Translations under genes and position numbers: made by a program
NCBI GenBank assembly: GCA_039028695.1
Contig: JBCCHN010000076.1
Location: forward strand, 1-24,420
Direction of reading: 5' to 3'
From: JANQKX01 sp039028695
GTDB taxonomy: Bacteria; Pseudomonadota; Alphaproteobacteria; Kiloniellales; Kiloniellaceae
DNA length: 24,420 nucleotides
The notes under the pieces: generated by a model
What the model was told of the DNA's origin: nothing
Database searches by the model: none
Seen by the model: only the letters and a program-made list of their open reading frames with translations
Shown here: one piece after another, positions 7,402 to 15,125 of the stretch
Layout of the letters: each line of letters opens with the position of its first letter
Numbering within the stretch: position 1 is the first letter of the stretch

Positions 7402-8520
7402 CTAAAGGGCTGCGGCCGTCAGGCTTGCCTCTGGCTCTAGGCCATCCGACTCCAGTTTCGCGAGTTCTGTTTCTATTAAGGGGACCGCCACGCTGGGAAT
7501 TCTCGCCTTTTGGAAGAGATCCTCCCACTCTTTGCTGCGAGGGTCGGAAATGATCTCTTTGACCTCGGCCTGTGAAAGACCTGTCATGGCGGCGATTGAG
7601 GCGTGGAAAAAGCCGACACAGCCCTTTTGTAATGAGAACAGAATGAGTTGCGGGCAGAGCTCTCCCCTCGCCTCCATGCCATTGGCTAAAAAAGCCAAAT
7701 CAGCCGCCTCGGTGCGCTCGATCATGGCGATGATGGCGGCATATTTGGCTTCCAATTGAATGGGGTTCAAATAGTCAAGAAAGGCCGGGTAATTTTCAGC
7801 CAGCTTTTCGGCGGCAGCACTTGAAACCTTAGGAATCAAAAGGGCCGCGATGGCTACCGGAAGGGATTGCCGATTGGTGATCTTATCAAAAAGCCCGGTT
7901 TCCCCGTCAAAACGCTCCATCAAATTATGGTAAGCCTGGTCTGGAATTTCCGCATTCGCATTTTCAACCAGACAGTCTACAGCAACCAAATCGCCACATT
8001 CGGACAGGGTCTCGGAAACTTCCGGCGGCAAGCCCTGTCGTCGAGCCAAGGCCGCTTTGGCAAACTGATCAGCCATCCGGGCGATGTCACACAATTCGGA
8101 CGTGGTGAAAACCTGGGTGACTTCCAAAAATGGAACCGAAATGGATTCCAAATCATAGGCTATTGAAAAGGCAATATCTTTTGGCAAGAACTTGCTATGG
8201 CGAAGGCTTCTTGACAGCTCTTTGCGAACAATTTCAAAGGTATCCTGCGCCAGTTGTCGCGCAATTTCTTCCGCCACCTGGCGATCCAGTTGGTTATGAG
8301 TTGGATCATTGTGAAATTGATCAAGTTCGCCGCCCAGACGTTTGGCAATGCGTACCCTTTTGTCGCAATCGGAATGACGCAACAGCACTTCAACTTGAGT
8401 AACCGGATTACCATCCCCCGTTTCTTGCACGAGCTGTCCTTTGTCTGAGGTGGCGAGAGGCAGATTTTCCGCCAAATTGATTAGCAATCCCTCAACAGCC
8501 GCGCCACATCCTCTCCACAA
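7402..8520 (-). CDS. DUF2336 domain-containing protein
   Basis: Protein of about 372 aa, mostly helical, with HEAT-like repeated helices of the DUF2336 family (found mainly in alphaproteobacteria, function poorly known). Characteristic patterns include DKRVRIAKRLGGEL, the SKFLPKDIAFSIAYDLESIS repeat with the usual 'valine-proline' helix pair, and TTSELCDIARM. No signal peptide or membrane segment. The start is unclear: the frame opens after a TAA near 8560 and contains no ATG before the conserved part. The first candidate is a TTG at 8520, with later TTGs near 8485, so a non-AUG start is likely. It stands alone, 123 bases upstream of the methyltransferase. I do not assign a biochemical role. 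Confidence 0.78.
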   Translation of the reverse strand: MWRGCGAAVEGLLINLAENLPLATSDKGQLVQETGDGNPVTQVEVLLRHSDCDKRVRIAKRLGGELDQFHNDPTHNQLDRQVAEEIARQLAQDTFEIVRKELSRSLRHSKFLPKDIAFSIAYDLESISVPFLEVTQVFTTSELCDIARMADQFAKAALARRQGLPPEVSETLSECGDLVAVDCLVENANAEIPDQAYHNLMERFDGETGLFDKITNRQSLPVAIAALLIPKVSSAAAEKLAENYPAFLDYLNPIQLEAKYAAIIAMIERTEAADLAFLANGMEARGELCPQLILFSLQKGCVGFFHASIAAMTGLSQAEVKEIISDPRSKEWEDLFQKARIPSVAVPLIETELAKLESDGLEPEASLTAAAL

Positions 8521-8606
8521 CCCGAGCCGAGGTGATTCCGCAAAAGAGCACGAATTAATAATAGCTGTTTATATCCTGATAAGCCTTGTCGCCTAAAGTG
8601 GCGCCG

Positions 8607-8640
8607 CCAGGTAGGCGCTATCCGCGCCCAGGTAGGGCGC
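8607..8640. repeat. Two short direct repeats, 21-bp period
   Basis: CCAGGTAGGCGC (8607-8618) and CCAGGTAGGGCGC (8628-8640) recur 21 bases apart, two helical turns, in the spacer between the DUF2336 gene and the hydrolase-OsmC gene. A small hairpin follows (CGCACC, TTTT loop, GGTGTG; 8638-8653). It has no downstream T-run on either strand, so it does not look like an intrinsic terminator. This may be an operator upstream of the DUF2336 gene; no factor is recognised. Confidence 0.4.
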
Positions 8641-8697
8641 ACCTTTTGGTGTGACACTACTCTGATCGTACAAATTTTTTTAATTTTAATATCTTGT

Positions 8698-9921
8698 TTA
8701 CTTTAATTCAGTCGAGATCTTAACTTCATTTTCCAAGGTACGGTGCACGGGACACTTGTCGGCAATTTCAAGAATCCGGTCCCGCTGTTCTTCGCTTAAA
8801 TCTCCTTTGAGCTCAACCTGGCGCACGATGTGGTCGATCTTGCCCGCCTTGGTTTCGCATTCCGCACAGTCCTGAGCATGGATCTTCTGGTGCTGCAGAT
8901 GGACGGTCACCTGATCTAGGGGAAGTTTTTTGTGATTGGCGTACATCCGGATGGTCATGGAGGTGCAAGCCCCTAACCCGGCCAGCAAAAGGTCATAAGG
9001 CGTGGGGCCAGAATCCAAACCGCCGTATGAGGTCGGCTCGTCGGCACGTAAATGATGGCTGCCGGCCGCGATGCGCTGGGTAAAGGTCCCCTCGCCGCTC
9101 TCCTGCACCACGACCGCACCGGTCGCTGCTTTTAGGGTGGGCGCGGCCTTCGGCAGGGGAGCGAGAAAGCGGGTTGCCCAGGCGGCCAAGACCTGGGCCA
9201 CATAGATCGCATCGCTGCGCCGGGTCAGTAGATGATCCGCGTCATCCAGAGAGACGAAGGATTTGGGATGCTTGGCCGCGGCGAAAATTTGACCCGCGTT
9301 TTCGATACCAACGGTTTCGTCCCGCGGCGCATGAAACACAATCAGGGCCTTTTGAAAGGATCCGATGGCGGCTTCAAGCTTTTTGTTTTCGATATCCTCC
9401 AAGAAGGTCTTGCGCACCCTAAATGGTCGCCCGGCCAGCAATACCTCGGCCTCACCGCGGGCCTCGATTTCAGGTCGCGCGTCTTGAAACAGGTGCCCCA
9501 CGTGGGCGGGATCGGCGGGTGCGCCGATGGTGGCAACCGCGACTACCTCAGGCACCCGACCGGCGGCCGCGAGAACAGCCGCGCCGCCTAAGCTATGGCC
9601 CACCAAGATTTTTGGAGCCTCTAGGGTTTCGCGCATATAATCGGCGGCTCGCACCAAGTCCTCAACGTTTGATGAAAAGGTGGTATTAGCGAATTCTCCA
9701 TCGCTGTGCCCCAGACCAGTAAAATCGAAGCGCAGCACCGCGATACCTTGATCGGCCAATTCTCCGGCTATACGGGCCGCCGCGAATATGTCTTTAGTAC
9801 AGGTAAAGCAGTGGGCAAAAAGGGCGTAGGCTCTGGGCTTGCCCTGACTTGGCAGGTCGAGACGGGCTGCCAGCTTCTCGCCTTGGCTTCCCGTAAATTC
9901 AAGTTTTTGGCTATCGCTCAT
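8698..9921 (-). CDS. Bifunctional alpha/beta hydrolase-OsmC family protein
   Basis: Two-domain cytoplasmic protein of 407 aa. The N-terminal domain (about 1-255) is an alpha/beta hydrolase with nucleophile Ser110 in GHSLGG, a later Asp (HAPRDETVG) and His (DDADHLL) completing a triad. The C-terminal domain (about 265-407) is OsmC/Ohr-like with the two redox cysteines in GLGACTSMT and DKCPVHRTLE. OsmC proteins reduce organic or fatty-acid hydroperoxides, and the hydrolase may release or trim an acyl substrate (inference). This fusion is a known architecture in proteobacteria. The ATG at 9921 follows AAAGG. It is divergent from a GST gene, another detoxification-type enzyme, across a 159-base spacer that may hold both promoters. 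Confidence 0.93.
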   Translation of the reverse strand: MSDSQKLEFTGSQGEKLAARLDLPSQGKPRAYALFAHCFTCTKDIFAAARIAGELADQGIAVLRFDFTGLGHSDGEFANTTFSSNVEDLVRAADYMRETLEAPKILVGHSLGGAAVLAAAGRVPEVVAVATIGAPADPAHVGHLFQDARPEIEARGEAEVLLAGRPFRVRKTFLEDIENKKLEAAIGSFQKALIVFHAPRDETVGIENAGQIFAAAKHPKSFVSLDDADHLLTRRSDAIYVAQVLAAWATRFLAPLPKAAPTLKAATGAVVVQESGEGTFTQRIAAGSHHLRADEPTSYGGLDSGPTPYDLLLAGLGACTSMTIRMYANHKKLPLDQVTVHLQHQKIHAQDCAECETKAGKIDHIVRQVELKGDLSEEQRDRILEIADKCPVHRTLENEVKISTELK

Positions 9922-10008
9922 TTTCCGACCTTTCGCTGGCTGGCCGCTGTCTCGTGGCGTACTGGCCCCACAAGGAAGCTGCCTTTGGACCTTGCAGTAT
10001 TTTTGCTT

Positions 10009-10023
10009 GGAATCTGAAATTCC
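10009..10023. promoter_or_regulatory. Small inverted repeat in divergent promoter region
   Basis: GGAAT and ATTCC flank a 5-base centre (GGAATCTGAAATTCC) between the divergent hydrolase-OsmC and GST genes. Its location suits an operator controlling one or both, but the match is short and no regulator is recognised. Confidence 0.25.
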
Positions 10024-10080
10024 GAAACAACATTTTGTGAGGATTTAAAAGCTCCCGATTTGGGCTTTAGGAGGAATCGA

Positions 10081-10725
10081 ATGATTAAGGTTTGGGGAAG
10101 AGCGACCTCGAGCAATGTACAAGCTGCAATGTGGTGCGTCGGGGAGCTGGGACTGGCCCATGAGCGTATCGATGTGGGCGGCGCCTTCGGCGGGCTGGAC
10201 ACTCCGGATTTCATCGCGATGAATCCCCACCAACGTATCCCAGTCGTCCAAGACGGTCCCGCCACCTTGTGGGAATCCAATGCAATTATCCGCTATCTTG
10301 CCAGTCGCTATGGTCGAGACGACTTTTGGCCGGAGGACCCGGTGCAACGGGCACAGATCGACATGTGGATGGAATGGGTCAAAACAACCCTTTATCCGGT
10401 GTTTGTTGGGGGCGTTTTTTGGACCCTGGTGCGCACCCCGAAAGCCGAGCGGAACATGGCTCAGCACGAGGCAAATTTGGCCACGGTGGATAGCCTCATG
10501 AAACTGGCAGAGGCGCAGTTATCGGCATCGAAAGGTCTTTTTTTTGTCGCCGATACCTTTACGCCGGCCGACATATCCTTCGGTCACCTGCTGTATCGCT
10601 ATTTTACCTTGGAAATTGAACGCCCCGATCTGCCTCGCTTGCGGGAATATTATGATTCCCTAACAGGTCGCGACGCCTATAGGACCCACGTCATGATAAG
10701 CTATGACAGCCTCCGAGTAGAATAG
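10081..10725 (+). CDS. Glutathione S-transferase family protein
   Basis: GST-like protein of 214 aa. The N-terminal thioredoxin-like domain (1-80) has an early SS pair (RATSSNVQ) where the catalytic Ser of many bacterial GSTs sits, the cis-Pro segment QRIPVVQDG, and WESNAIIRYLASRY, the glutathione gamma-glutamyl contact. The helical C-terminal domain holds the capping motif FTPADISFGHLLYR. The start is the ATG at 10081, because AGGAGG lies 6 bases before it; the open frame extends 7 codons further to 10060. The substrate is unknown. It is followed 38 bases later by a Nudix hydrolase on the same strand. Confidence 0.92.
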   Translation: MIKVWGRATSSNVQAAMWCVGELGLAHERIDVGGAFGGLDTPDFIAMNPHQRIPVVQDGPATLWESNAIIRYLASRYGRDDFWPEDPVQRAQIDMWMEWVKTTLYPVFVGGVFWTLVRTPKAERNMAQHEANLATVDSLMKLAEAQLSASKGLFFVADTFTPADISFGHLLYRYFTLEIERPDLPRLREYYDSLTGRDAYRTHVMISYDSLRVE

Positions 10726-10763
10726 TCTCGACCACCAACGGTCTACAGGCAGGACAAGATCGC

Positions 10764-11402
10764 GTGATGAAAACGACCTTTGATCCGCAAGAAGATGTGG
10801 ATATCGCCGAAAAGGACACACCTTTTTCTGGATATTTCCGGGTGGACCGTTATCGCTTGAAGCATCGGCGCTTCAATGGCGGCTGGACGGCCCTGCTGGA
10901 GCGAGAGATCTTTGAGCGAGGGCATGCCGCCGCGGTGCTGCCTTACGATCCAGTGGCGGACAAGGTCGTGCTCATTGAGCAATTCCGGCTGGGCGCGCGG
11001 GCCGCTGGGCAGGCACCATGGCTGATGGAAATCGTCGCCGGTATCATCGAAGAAGGCGAATCCCCTGAAGATCTGGTGCGCCGAGAATCCGTTGAGGAAG
11101 CAGGTGTTGAGCTGCACGATGTTGAGAGCATCGGTCACTATCTTGTCAGCCCCGGGGGCAGTTCGGAAATGCTCTATCTTTATTGCGGTCGCGTTGACAG
11201 CAGGGGGCTGGGTGGTATTCATGGATTGGAAGCTGAGGGCGAGGACATTCGGGTCGAGGTCCTACCCTTTGAACAAGCGGTCCAGCTGTATTCCCCCTGC
11301 GAGACTGCCGGGAAAGGCGCGCTCAACATGACGGCTGCTTTTGCCATGCAATGGCTGCAAATCAACAGGGCCCGCCTGCGGCGGCAATGGGGAACTGAAT
11401 AA
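10764..11402 (+). CDS. ADP-ribose pyrophosphatase (Nudix, NudF-like)
   Basis: Nudix hydrolase of 212 aa that probably splits ADP-ribose to AMP and ribose 5-phosphate. The Nudix box reads GIIEEGESPEDLVRRESVEEAG (around residues 93-114 in frame), with the metal-binding REx2EE core intact. The upstream LLEREIFERGHAAAVLPYDP and VVLIEQFRLGAR are typical of NudF. The start is GTG at 10764 or the adjacent ATG at 10767; AGGA lies 9-12 bases upstream. The neighbours (GST before, cysteine synthase after) do not indicate a specialised role; ADP-ribose housekeeping is the default reading. Confidence 0.9.
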   Translation: MMKTTFDPQEDVDIAEKDTPFSGYFRVDRYRLKHRRFNGGWTALLEREIFERGHAAAVLPYDPVADKVVLIEQFRLGARAAGQAPWLMEIVAGIIEEGESPEDLVRRESVEEAGVELHDVESIGHYLVSPGGSSEMLYLYCGRVDSRGLGGIHGLEAEGEDIRVEVLPFEQAVQLYSPCETAGKGALNMTAAFAMQWLQINRARLRRQWGTE

Positions 11403-11423
11403 CAGAAGAGGCCCGAAATTTCT

Positions 11424-11442
11424 TAGGCGCCTAATAGGTGCC
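11424..11442. repeat. GC-rich palindrome/hairpin after the Nudix gene
   Basis: TAGGCGCCTA (11424-11433) is a perfect palindrome, and GGCGCC (11426-11431) can also pair with GGTGCC (11437-11442) over a TAATA loop. It lies 21 bases after the Nudix stop and just before the 32-bp tandem repeat. There is no T-run, so it is not a clear intrinsic terminator; it could be a weak one or an operator. Confidence 0.35.
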
Positions 11443-11445
11443 GTC

Positions 11446-11509
11446 GTGAGAAAGTGGTATCGCCGAGAATAGATATCGTGAGAAATGGGTATCGAGGAAA
11501 ATGGATATT
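11446..11509 (+). repeat. Tandem 32-bp duplication spanning the cysK start site
   Basis: Two adjacent 32-base units (11446-11477 and 11478-11509), both beginning GTGAGAAA, agree at 25 of 32 positions by my alignment. The second contains the ribosome binding site GAGGAAA and the ATG of cysteine synthase. In the first the matching positions are CCGAGAA and ATAG, so the start is disabled there. The pattern indicates an old tandem duplication of the translation start region. Confidence 0.7.
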
Positions 11510-12514
11510 CGTAAAGACTTTGTGGACACCATTGGCAACACGCCCTTGATCCGACTGCGCCAGGCCTCCGAGGCGACTGGCTGCGAGATTTTTGGCAAGG
11601 CCGAGTTTCTGAATCCGGGCGGATCCGTGAAGGATCGGGCGGCCTGGGCAATCATCAAAGACGCAGAACAAAGTGGCCGGCTACGGCCGGGCGGTACAAT
11701 CGTGGAAGGTACTGCCGGGAATACCGGCATCGGCCTTGCGTTGGTGGGCTGTGCCAGAGGCTACCGGAGCGTCATCGTGATCCCCGAAACCCAAACGGAG
11801 GAGAAAAAAGACGCCCTGCGAATGGCTGGCGCCCGCTTGGTCCAAGTGCCAGCTAAGCCCTACAAGGATCCGGATAACTATGTTCATGTGTCCGAGCGCC
11901 TGGCTAAGGAACTTGATGCAAAAGAAGAAAACGGCGCCATTTGGGCCCAGCAGTTCGATAATGTGGCCAACAAACAGGGCCATGTGGAAACAACCGGCCC
12001 GGAAATCTGGGCCCAAACCGACGGAAAGGTGGACGGCTTCGTGTGCGCCGTGGGGACCGGTGGCACCTTGGCGGGCGTGGCGACGGCTCTGAGGGATAAA
12101 AATAAGGACGTGGAAATCGGGCTGGCCGATCCCATGGGGGCCGCCCTTTATCACTTCTATGCCCATGGGGAACTGAAAGCGGAGGGCAGCTCTATCACCG
12201 AGGGTATTGGGCAGGGCCGCATTACCGCAAATCTGGACGGCCTGGATGTCGATTTTCCCTATCAGATCACCGACGAGGAGGCCCTGCCTGTGGCCTTTGA
12301 TCTGCTGCAACATGAAGGTCTTTGCCTGGGCCCCTCCAGCGGGATAAATGTGGCCGGGGCCATTCGCCTAGCGCGCGACCTGGGGCCCGGCCATACCATC
12401 GTGACCGTTTTATGCGATTCAGGTGCCCGTTATCAAAGTAAGATGTTCAATCCGGCCTTTTTACGGGAAAAGGGGTTGCCGACGCCAAAATGGCTTGAGG
12501 GAGACGATCACTAA
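11501..12514 (+). CDS. cysK: Cysteine synthase A (O-acetylserine sulfhydrylase type)
   Basis: PLP enzyme of 337 aa that joins O-acetylserine and sulfide to make cysteine in the cytoplasm. The PLP lysine is in GSVKDRAA, the substrate loop is EGTAGNTGIG (TAGNTG instead of the common TSGNTG), the phosphate loop is GTGGTLAG, and a C-terminal PSSGIN carries the serine that contacts the PLP ring nitrogen. GSSITEGIGQGRI resembles the cystathionine beta-synthase branch, so some CBS-like activity is possible. It is somewhat longer than the ~310-320 aa CysK norm and fits an alphaproteobacterial CysK subgroup. The start ATG follows GAGGAAA. The stop (TAA) directly abuts the ATG of the AlaX gene, indicating one transcript with alaX and sseA. 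Confidence 0.93.
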   Translation: MDIRKDFVDTIGNTPLIRLRQASEATGCEIFGKAEFLNPGGSVKDRAAWAIIKDAEQSGRLRPGGTIVEGTAGNTGIGLALVGCARGYRSVIVIPETQTEEKKDALRMAGARLVQVPAKPYKDPDNYVHVSERLAKELDAKEENGAIWAQQFDNVANKQGHVETTGPEIWAQTDGKVDGFVCAVGTGGTLAGVATALRDKNKDVEIGLADPMGAALYHFYAHGELKAEGSSITEGIGQGRITANLDGLDVDFPYQITDEEALPVAFDLLQHEGLCLGPSSGINVAGAIRLARDLGPGHTIVTVLCDSGARYQSKMFNPAFLREKGLPTPKWLEGDDH

Positions 12515-13225
12515 ATGACCAAGCCTCTTTTTCGCGATGACGCCTATCTGACCTCCTGCACGGCTGAAATATCCTCGGTGACGGGCAACGCCGTGATCTT
12601 GGATCAAACGGTTTTTTATCCCATGGGCGGCGGTCAGCCTGGCGACCGAGGACATTTGATCCTGGAAGATGGTCGGCGCCTGGTGGTGAGCGATACGCGC
12701 AAAGGCGATAGCCCGGACGAGATTGTGCATCTGCTCGATGGTGAAATGGGAGACCTTCAGCCGGGAACAAGCGTAACAGCCGAGATTGACTGGGAAAGGC
12801 GTCATCGCCTGATGCGCATGCACAGCTGCATGCACTTGCTTTGTTCGGTCATCGTCGGTGATGTGACAGGTGGCCAAGTGGGCGACGGCAAGGGGCGTTT
12901 GGACTTTAACTTGCCGGACACCCAACTGGATAAGGAAGCCATCGGCCAAGCGATTAATAGGCTGATCGAGGAAGACCACCCTGTGTCTGCGGAATGGATC
13001 AGCGAGGAAGAACTGTCTGCCAAGCCCGAGCTGGTTCGGACCATGTCGGTCCAGCCTCCAATGGGAAGCGGACAGGTACGCCTTCTCAACATCCAAGGAG
13101 TAGATCTGCAGCCCTGCGGCGGCACCCATGTAAGCCGCACCGGCGAAATCGGTCCCATAAAAGTGGGCAAGATCGAAAATAAGGGACGCCAGAATCGGCG
13201 CGTGAACTTATTGTTCGCGGACTGA
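12515..13225 (+). CDS. Alanyl-tRNA editing protein (AlaX type)
   Basis: Free-standing trans-editing enzyme of 236 aa, homologous to the AlaRS editing domain. It removes serine (or glycine) wrongly attached to tRNA-Ala. Visible zinc-site motifs are HSCMH (HxxxH) and CGGTH (CxxxH), and the N-terminal FYPMGGGQPGDRG is the AlaX glycine-rich motif. The size suits the AlaX-M class. The ATG follows the cysK TAA with no gap and has GAGGGAG about 15 bases upstream inside cysK. Sitting between two sulfur-metabolism genes, it may help protect translation where serine-derived metabolites vary (inference). Confidence 0.94.
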   Translation: MTKPLFRDDAYLTSCTAEISSVTGNAVILDQTVFYPMGGGQPGDRGHLILEDGRRLVVSDTRKGDSPDEIVHLLDGEMGDLQPGTSVTAEIDWERRHRLMRMHSCMHLLCSVIVGDVTGGQVGDGKGRLDFNLPDTQLDKEAIGQAINRLIEEDHPVSAEWISEEELSAKPELVRTMSVQPPMGSGQVRLLNIQGVDLQPCGGTHVSRTGEIGPIKVGKIENKGRQNRRVNLLFAD

Positions 13226-13259
13226 TCATTCAAACCACCCTCTCGTAAAGACAGATGCC

Positions 13260-14120
13260 ATGGTAGATTTCAAAAACGAACCCTTAGTAACCACCGAGTG
13301 GTTGGCTGAAAATTTGGACGCACCTGATTTGCGGGTGATCGACGCGACCTACTTCATGCCCCATGAGCCGCTCGACGCCCGAGCGGAATTTGAGGCGCAG
13401 CACATTCCCGGCGCGGTCTTTTTCGACATTGACGATATCGCCGACAGCGATAGCGACCTTCCCCATATGCTGCCGTCGCCGGTAAAGTTTTCCTCGCGGG
13501 TCCGCAAGCTGGGCCTGGGCGACGGGCTTCGTTTCGTCGTCTATGATCAAAAAGGCGTTTGGAGTTCACCGCGCGTTTGGTGGACCTTTCGCTATTTCGG
13601 TCATCATGATGTGGCCGTCTTGGAAGGGGGCTTGCCGAAATGGCAGCAAGAAGACCGCCCTATCGCTGATGGTCCCGCGCGATCTGACGAAAGGCATTTC
13701 AGCCCGCGCATGGACAGCTTCATGCTGCGGGAGAAGGACCAGATGGAAGCCAATATAAAAAGCGGGCGTGAGCAGGTCATCGATGCCCGTGCAAGGGGTC
13801 GTTTCATGGGTGAAGACCCTGAGCCCCGGGAAGGGCTGCGCAAAGGTCATATTCCCGGAAGCCTGAACCTGCCCTACAACGAGCTATTTGATGCGGCGGA
13901 TGGATCCATGCTGTCGCCTGAAGATCTTAAGGCACGCTTTGAGCAAGCCGGTTTGGATATGAAAGGTCCGGTGGTAACCACCTGTGGCTCCGGCATCACG
14001 GCAGCGATCCTTGCCCTGGGACTCTACCGCGCCGGCCATCGGGATGTGGCCCTTTATGACGGCTCCTGGTCGGAATGGGGACTGCCTGGCGACACAGCGG
14101 TTGCCACAGGCCTCGACTGA
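13260..14120 (+). CDS. sseA: 3-mercaptopyruvate sulfurtransferase (SseA-like)
   Basis: Tandem-rhodanese protein of 286 aa that transfers sulfur from 3-mercaptopyruvate to thiol or cyanide acceptors. The N-terminal rhodanese (about 8-130) is inactive-type with VVYDQKGVWSSPRVWW and no catalytic Cys. The C-terminal one (about 155-280) carries the catalytic loop CGSGITA; CG(S/T)G(V/I)T marks mercaptopyruvate rather than thiosulfate users. The start ATG at 13260 lies 34 bases after the alaX stop. Its position in the cysK-alaX cluster supports a role in cysteine-derived sulfur handling. Confidence 0.92.
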   Translation: MVDFKNEPLVTTEWLAENLDAPDLRVIDATYFMPHEPLDARAEFEAQHIPGAVFFDIDDIADSDSDLPHMLPSPVKFSSRVRKLGLGDGLRFVVYDQKGVWSSPRVWWTFRYFGHHDVAVLEGGLPKWQQEDRPIADGPARSDERHFSPRMDSFMLREKDQMEANIKSGREQVIDARARGRFMGEDPEPREGLRKGHIPGSLNLPYNELFDAADGSMLSPEDLKARFEQAGLDMKGPVVTTCGSGITAAILALGLYRAGHRDVALYDGSWSEWGLPGDTAVATGLD

Positions 14121-14132
14121 TCTCCACCTTTC

Positions 14133-15122
14133 ATGCCCGGCACCGGCTTTTCCATCACTCTCCGCACTGCCACGTCGGATGACCGAGACGCGCTAAGCGC
14201 ACTCTGGCTGTCTTGCGATTTGCTGCGCCCTTGGAACGATCCACTTGAAGACATCGCACGGGCCTCGGCCTGTGCAACAAGCCAGGTGATTGTTGCGCTT
14301 CGGGGCACGGATCTGGTGGGGTCTGTCATGGCGGGCTACGATGGACATCGGGGATGGCTCTATTACCTCGCCGTGTCCCCAGATTGTCGGCGACACGGAA
14401 TCGGGCGAGCTTTGGTCCGCCATGCGGAAGATTGGCTGGCAGATCAAGGCGCCCTAAAGGTTCAGCTGATGATTCGGCCGGAGGGCCACGATACCCTGCC
14501 CTTTTACGCCGATGCGGGTTATGGGCCCAACCCTTGCGCCATTTATCACCGTTGGCTAAAAGATCAACCGTCCAGCCAGGCGACAGGGGGCGTAGAGGTT
14601 ACGATCACTCATTTGGAAATGACCGAGGCGCCCAAGATTTCGGTGCGCCATCCGCCGCCGGGGCAAGCCGTCGCTCTCTTGCGAGCCGTAAGCCCCACTC
14701 TTTCCTTTTATCGCTATCTGTATCACCAGGTCGGCGATCCCTGGCAGTGGTATGACCGCCGGGCCTTGTCGGATGAGGCCCTTTCCGCGATTATCCACGA
14801 TGAACTAGTCGAAATTTATGTGCTCTATGCGGATGGCACGCCAGCAGGCTTTGCGGAGCTGGACCGGCGGCCCGCGCCCACGATCGACCTGGCTTTTTTC
14901 GGCTTGATCCCGGATTTCATCGGCCGGGGTCTAGGGCCCTTTTTGCTGGGCTCGGCCATCGATATTGCTTGGAGCCACGGCCCCGAGCGGCTCACGGTAA
15001 ACACTTGCACCTTGGACCATGCAAGCGCCCTGCCGGTCTATCAGCGCATGGGCTTCAAGCCCTATCGCCGGGAGACAAAGATCTACCGGGATCCCCGTTT
15101 TCCGATCCTTGACGAAGAATAA
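14133..15122 (+). CDS. Tandem GNAT acetyltransferase fusion (YpeA-like plus second GNAT)
   Basis: One open frame of 329 aa with two GNAT domains. The first (about 1-145) resembles YpeA: CDLLRPWNDP, GYDGHRGWLYYLAV, then the acetyl-CoA loop CRRHGIGRALV. The second (about 165-325) has EIYVLYADGTPAGFAELD and the loop FIGRGLGPFLL, matching a GNAT family usually seen alone in alphaproteobacteria. The link RWLKDQPSSQATGGVEV is short and Ser/Gly-rich. An internal ATG (MTEAPKIS, near 14620) could be a former separate start, but there is no stop between the domains. Substrates are unknown. The start has no clear Shine-Dalgarno and sits 12 bases after the sseA stop, so it is probably cotranscribed. Confidence 0.85.
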   Translation: MPGTGFSITLRTATSDDRDALSALWLSCDLLRPWNDPLEDIARASACATSQVIVALRGTDLVGSVMAGYDGHRGWLYYLAVSPDCRRHGIGRALVRHAEDWLADQGALKVQLMIRPEGHDTLPFYADAGYGPNPCAIYHRWLKDQPSSQATGGVEVTITHLEMTEAPKISVRHPPPGQAVALLRAVSPTLSFYRYLYHQVGDPWQWYDRRALSDEALSAIIHDELVEIYVLYADGTPAGFAELDRRPAPTIDLAFFGLIPDFIGRGLGPFLLGSAIDIAWSHGPERLTVNTCTLDHASALPVYQRMGFKPYRRETKIYRDPRFPILDEE

Positions 15123-15125
15123 ACC

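Noticed and set aside
8638..8653. Hairpin as an intrinsic terminator of the hydrolase-OsmC gene
   Set aside because: Short stem with a GT pair and no T-run on the relevant strand.
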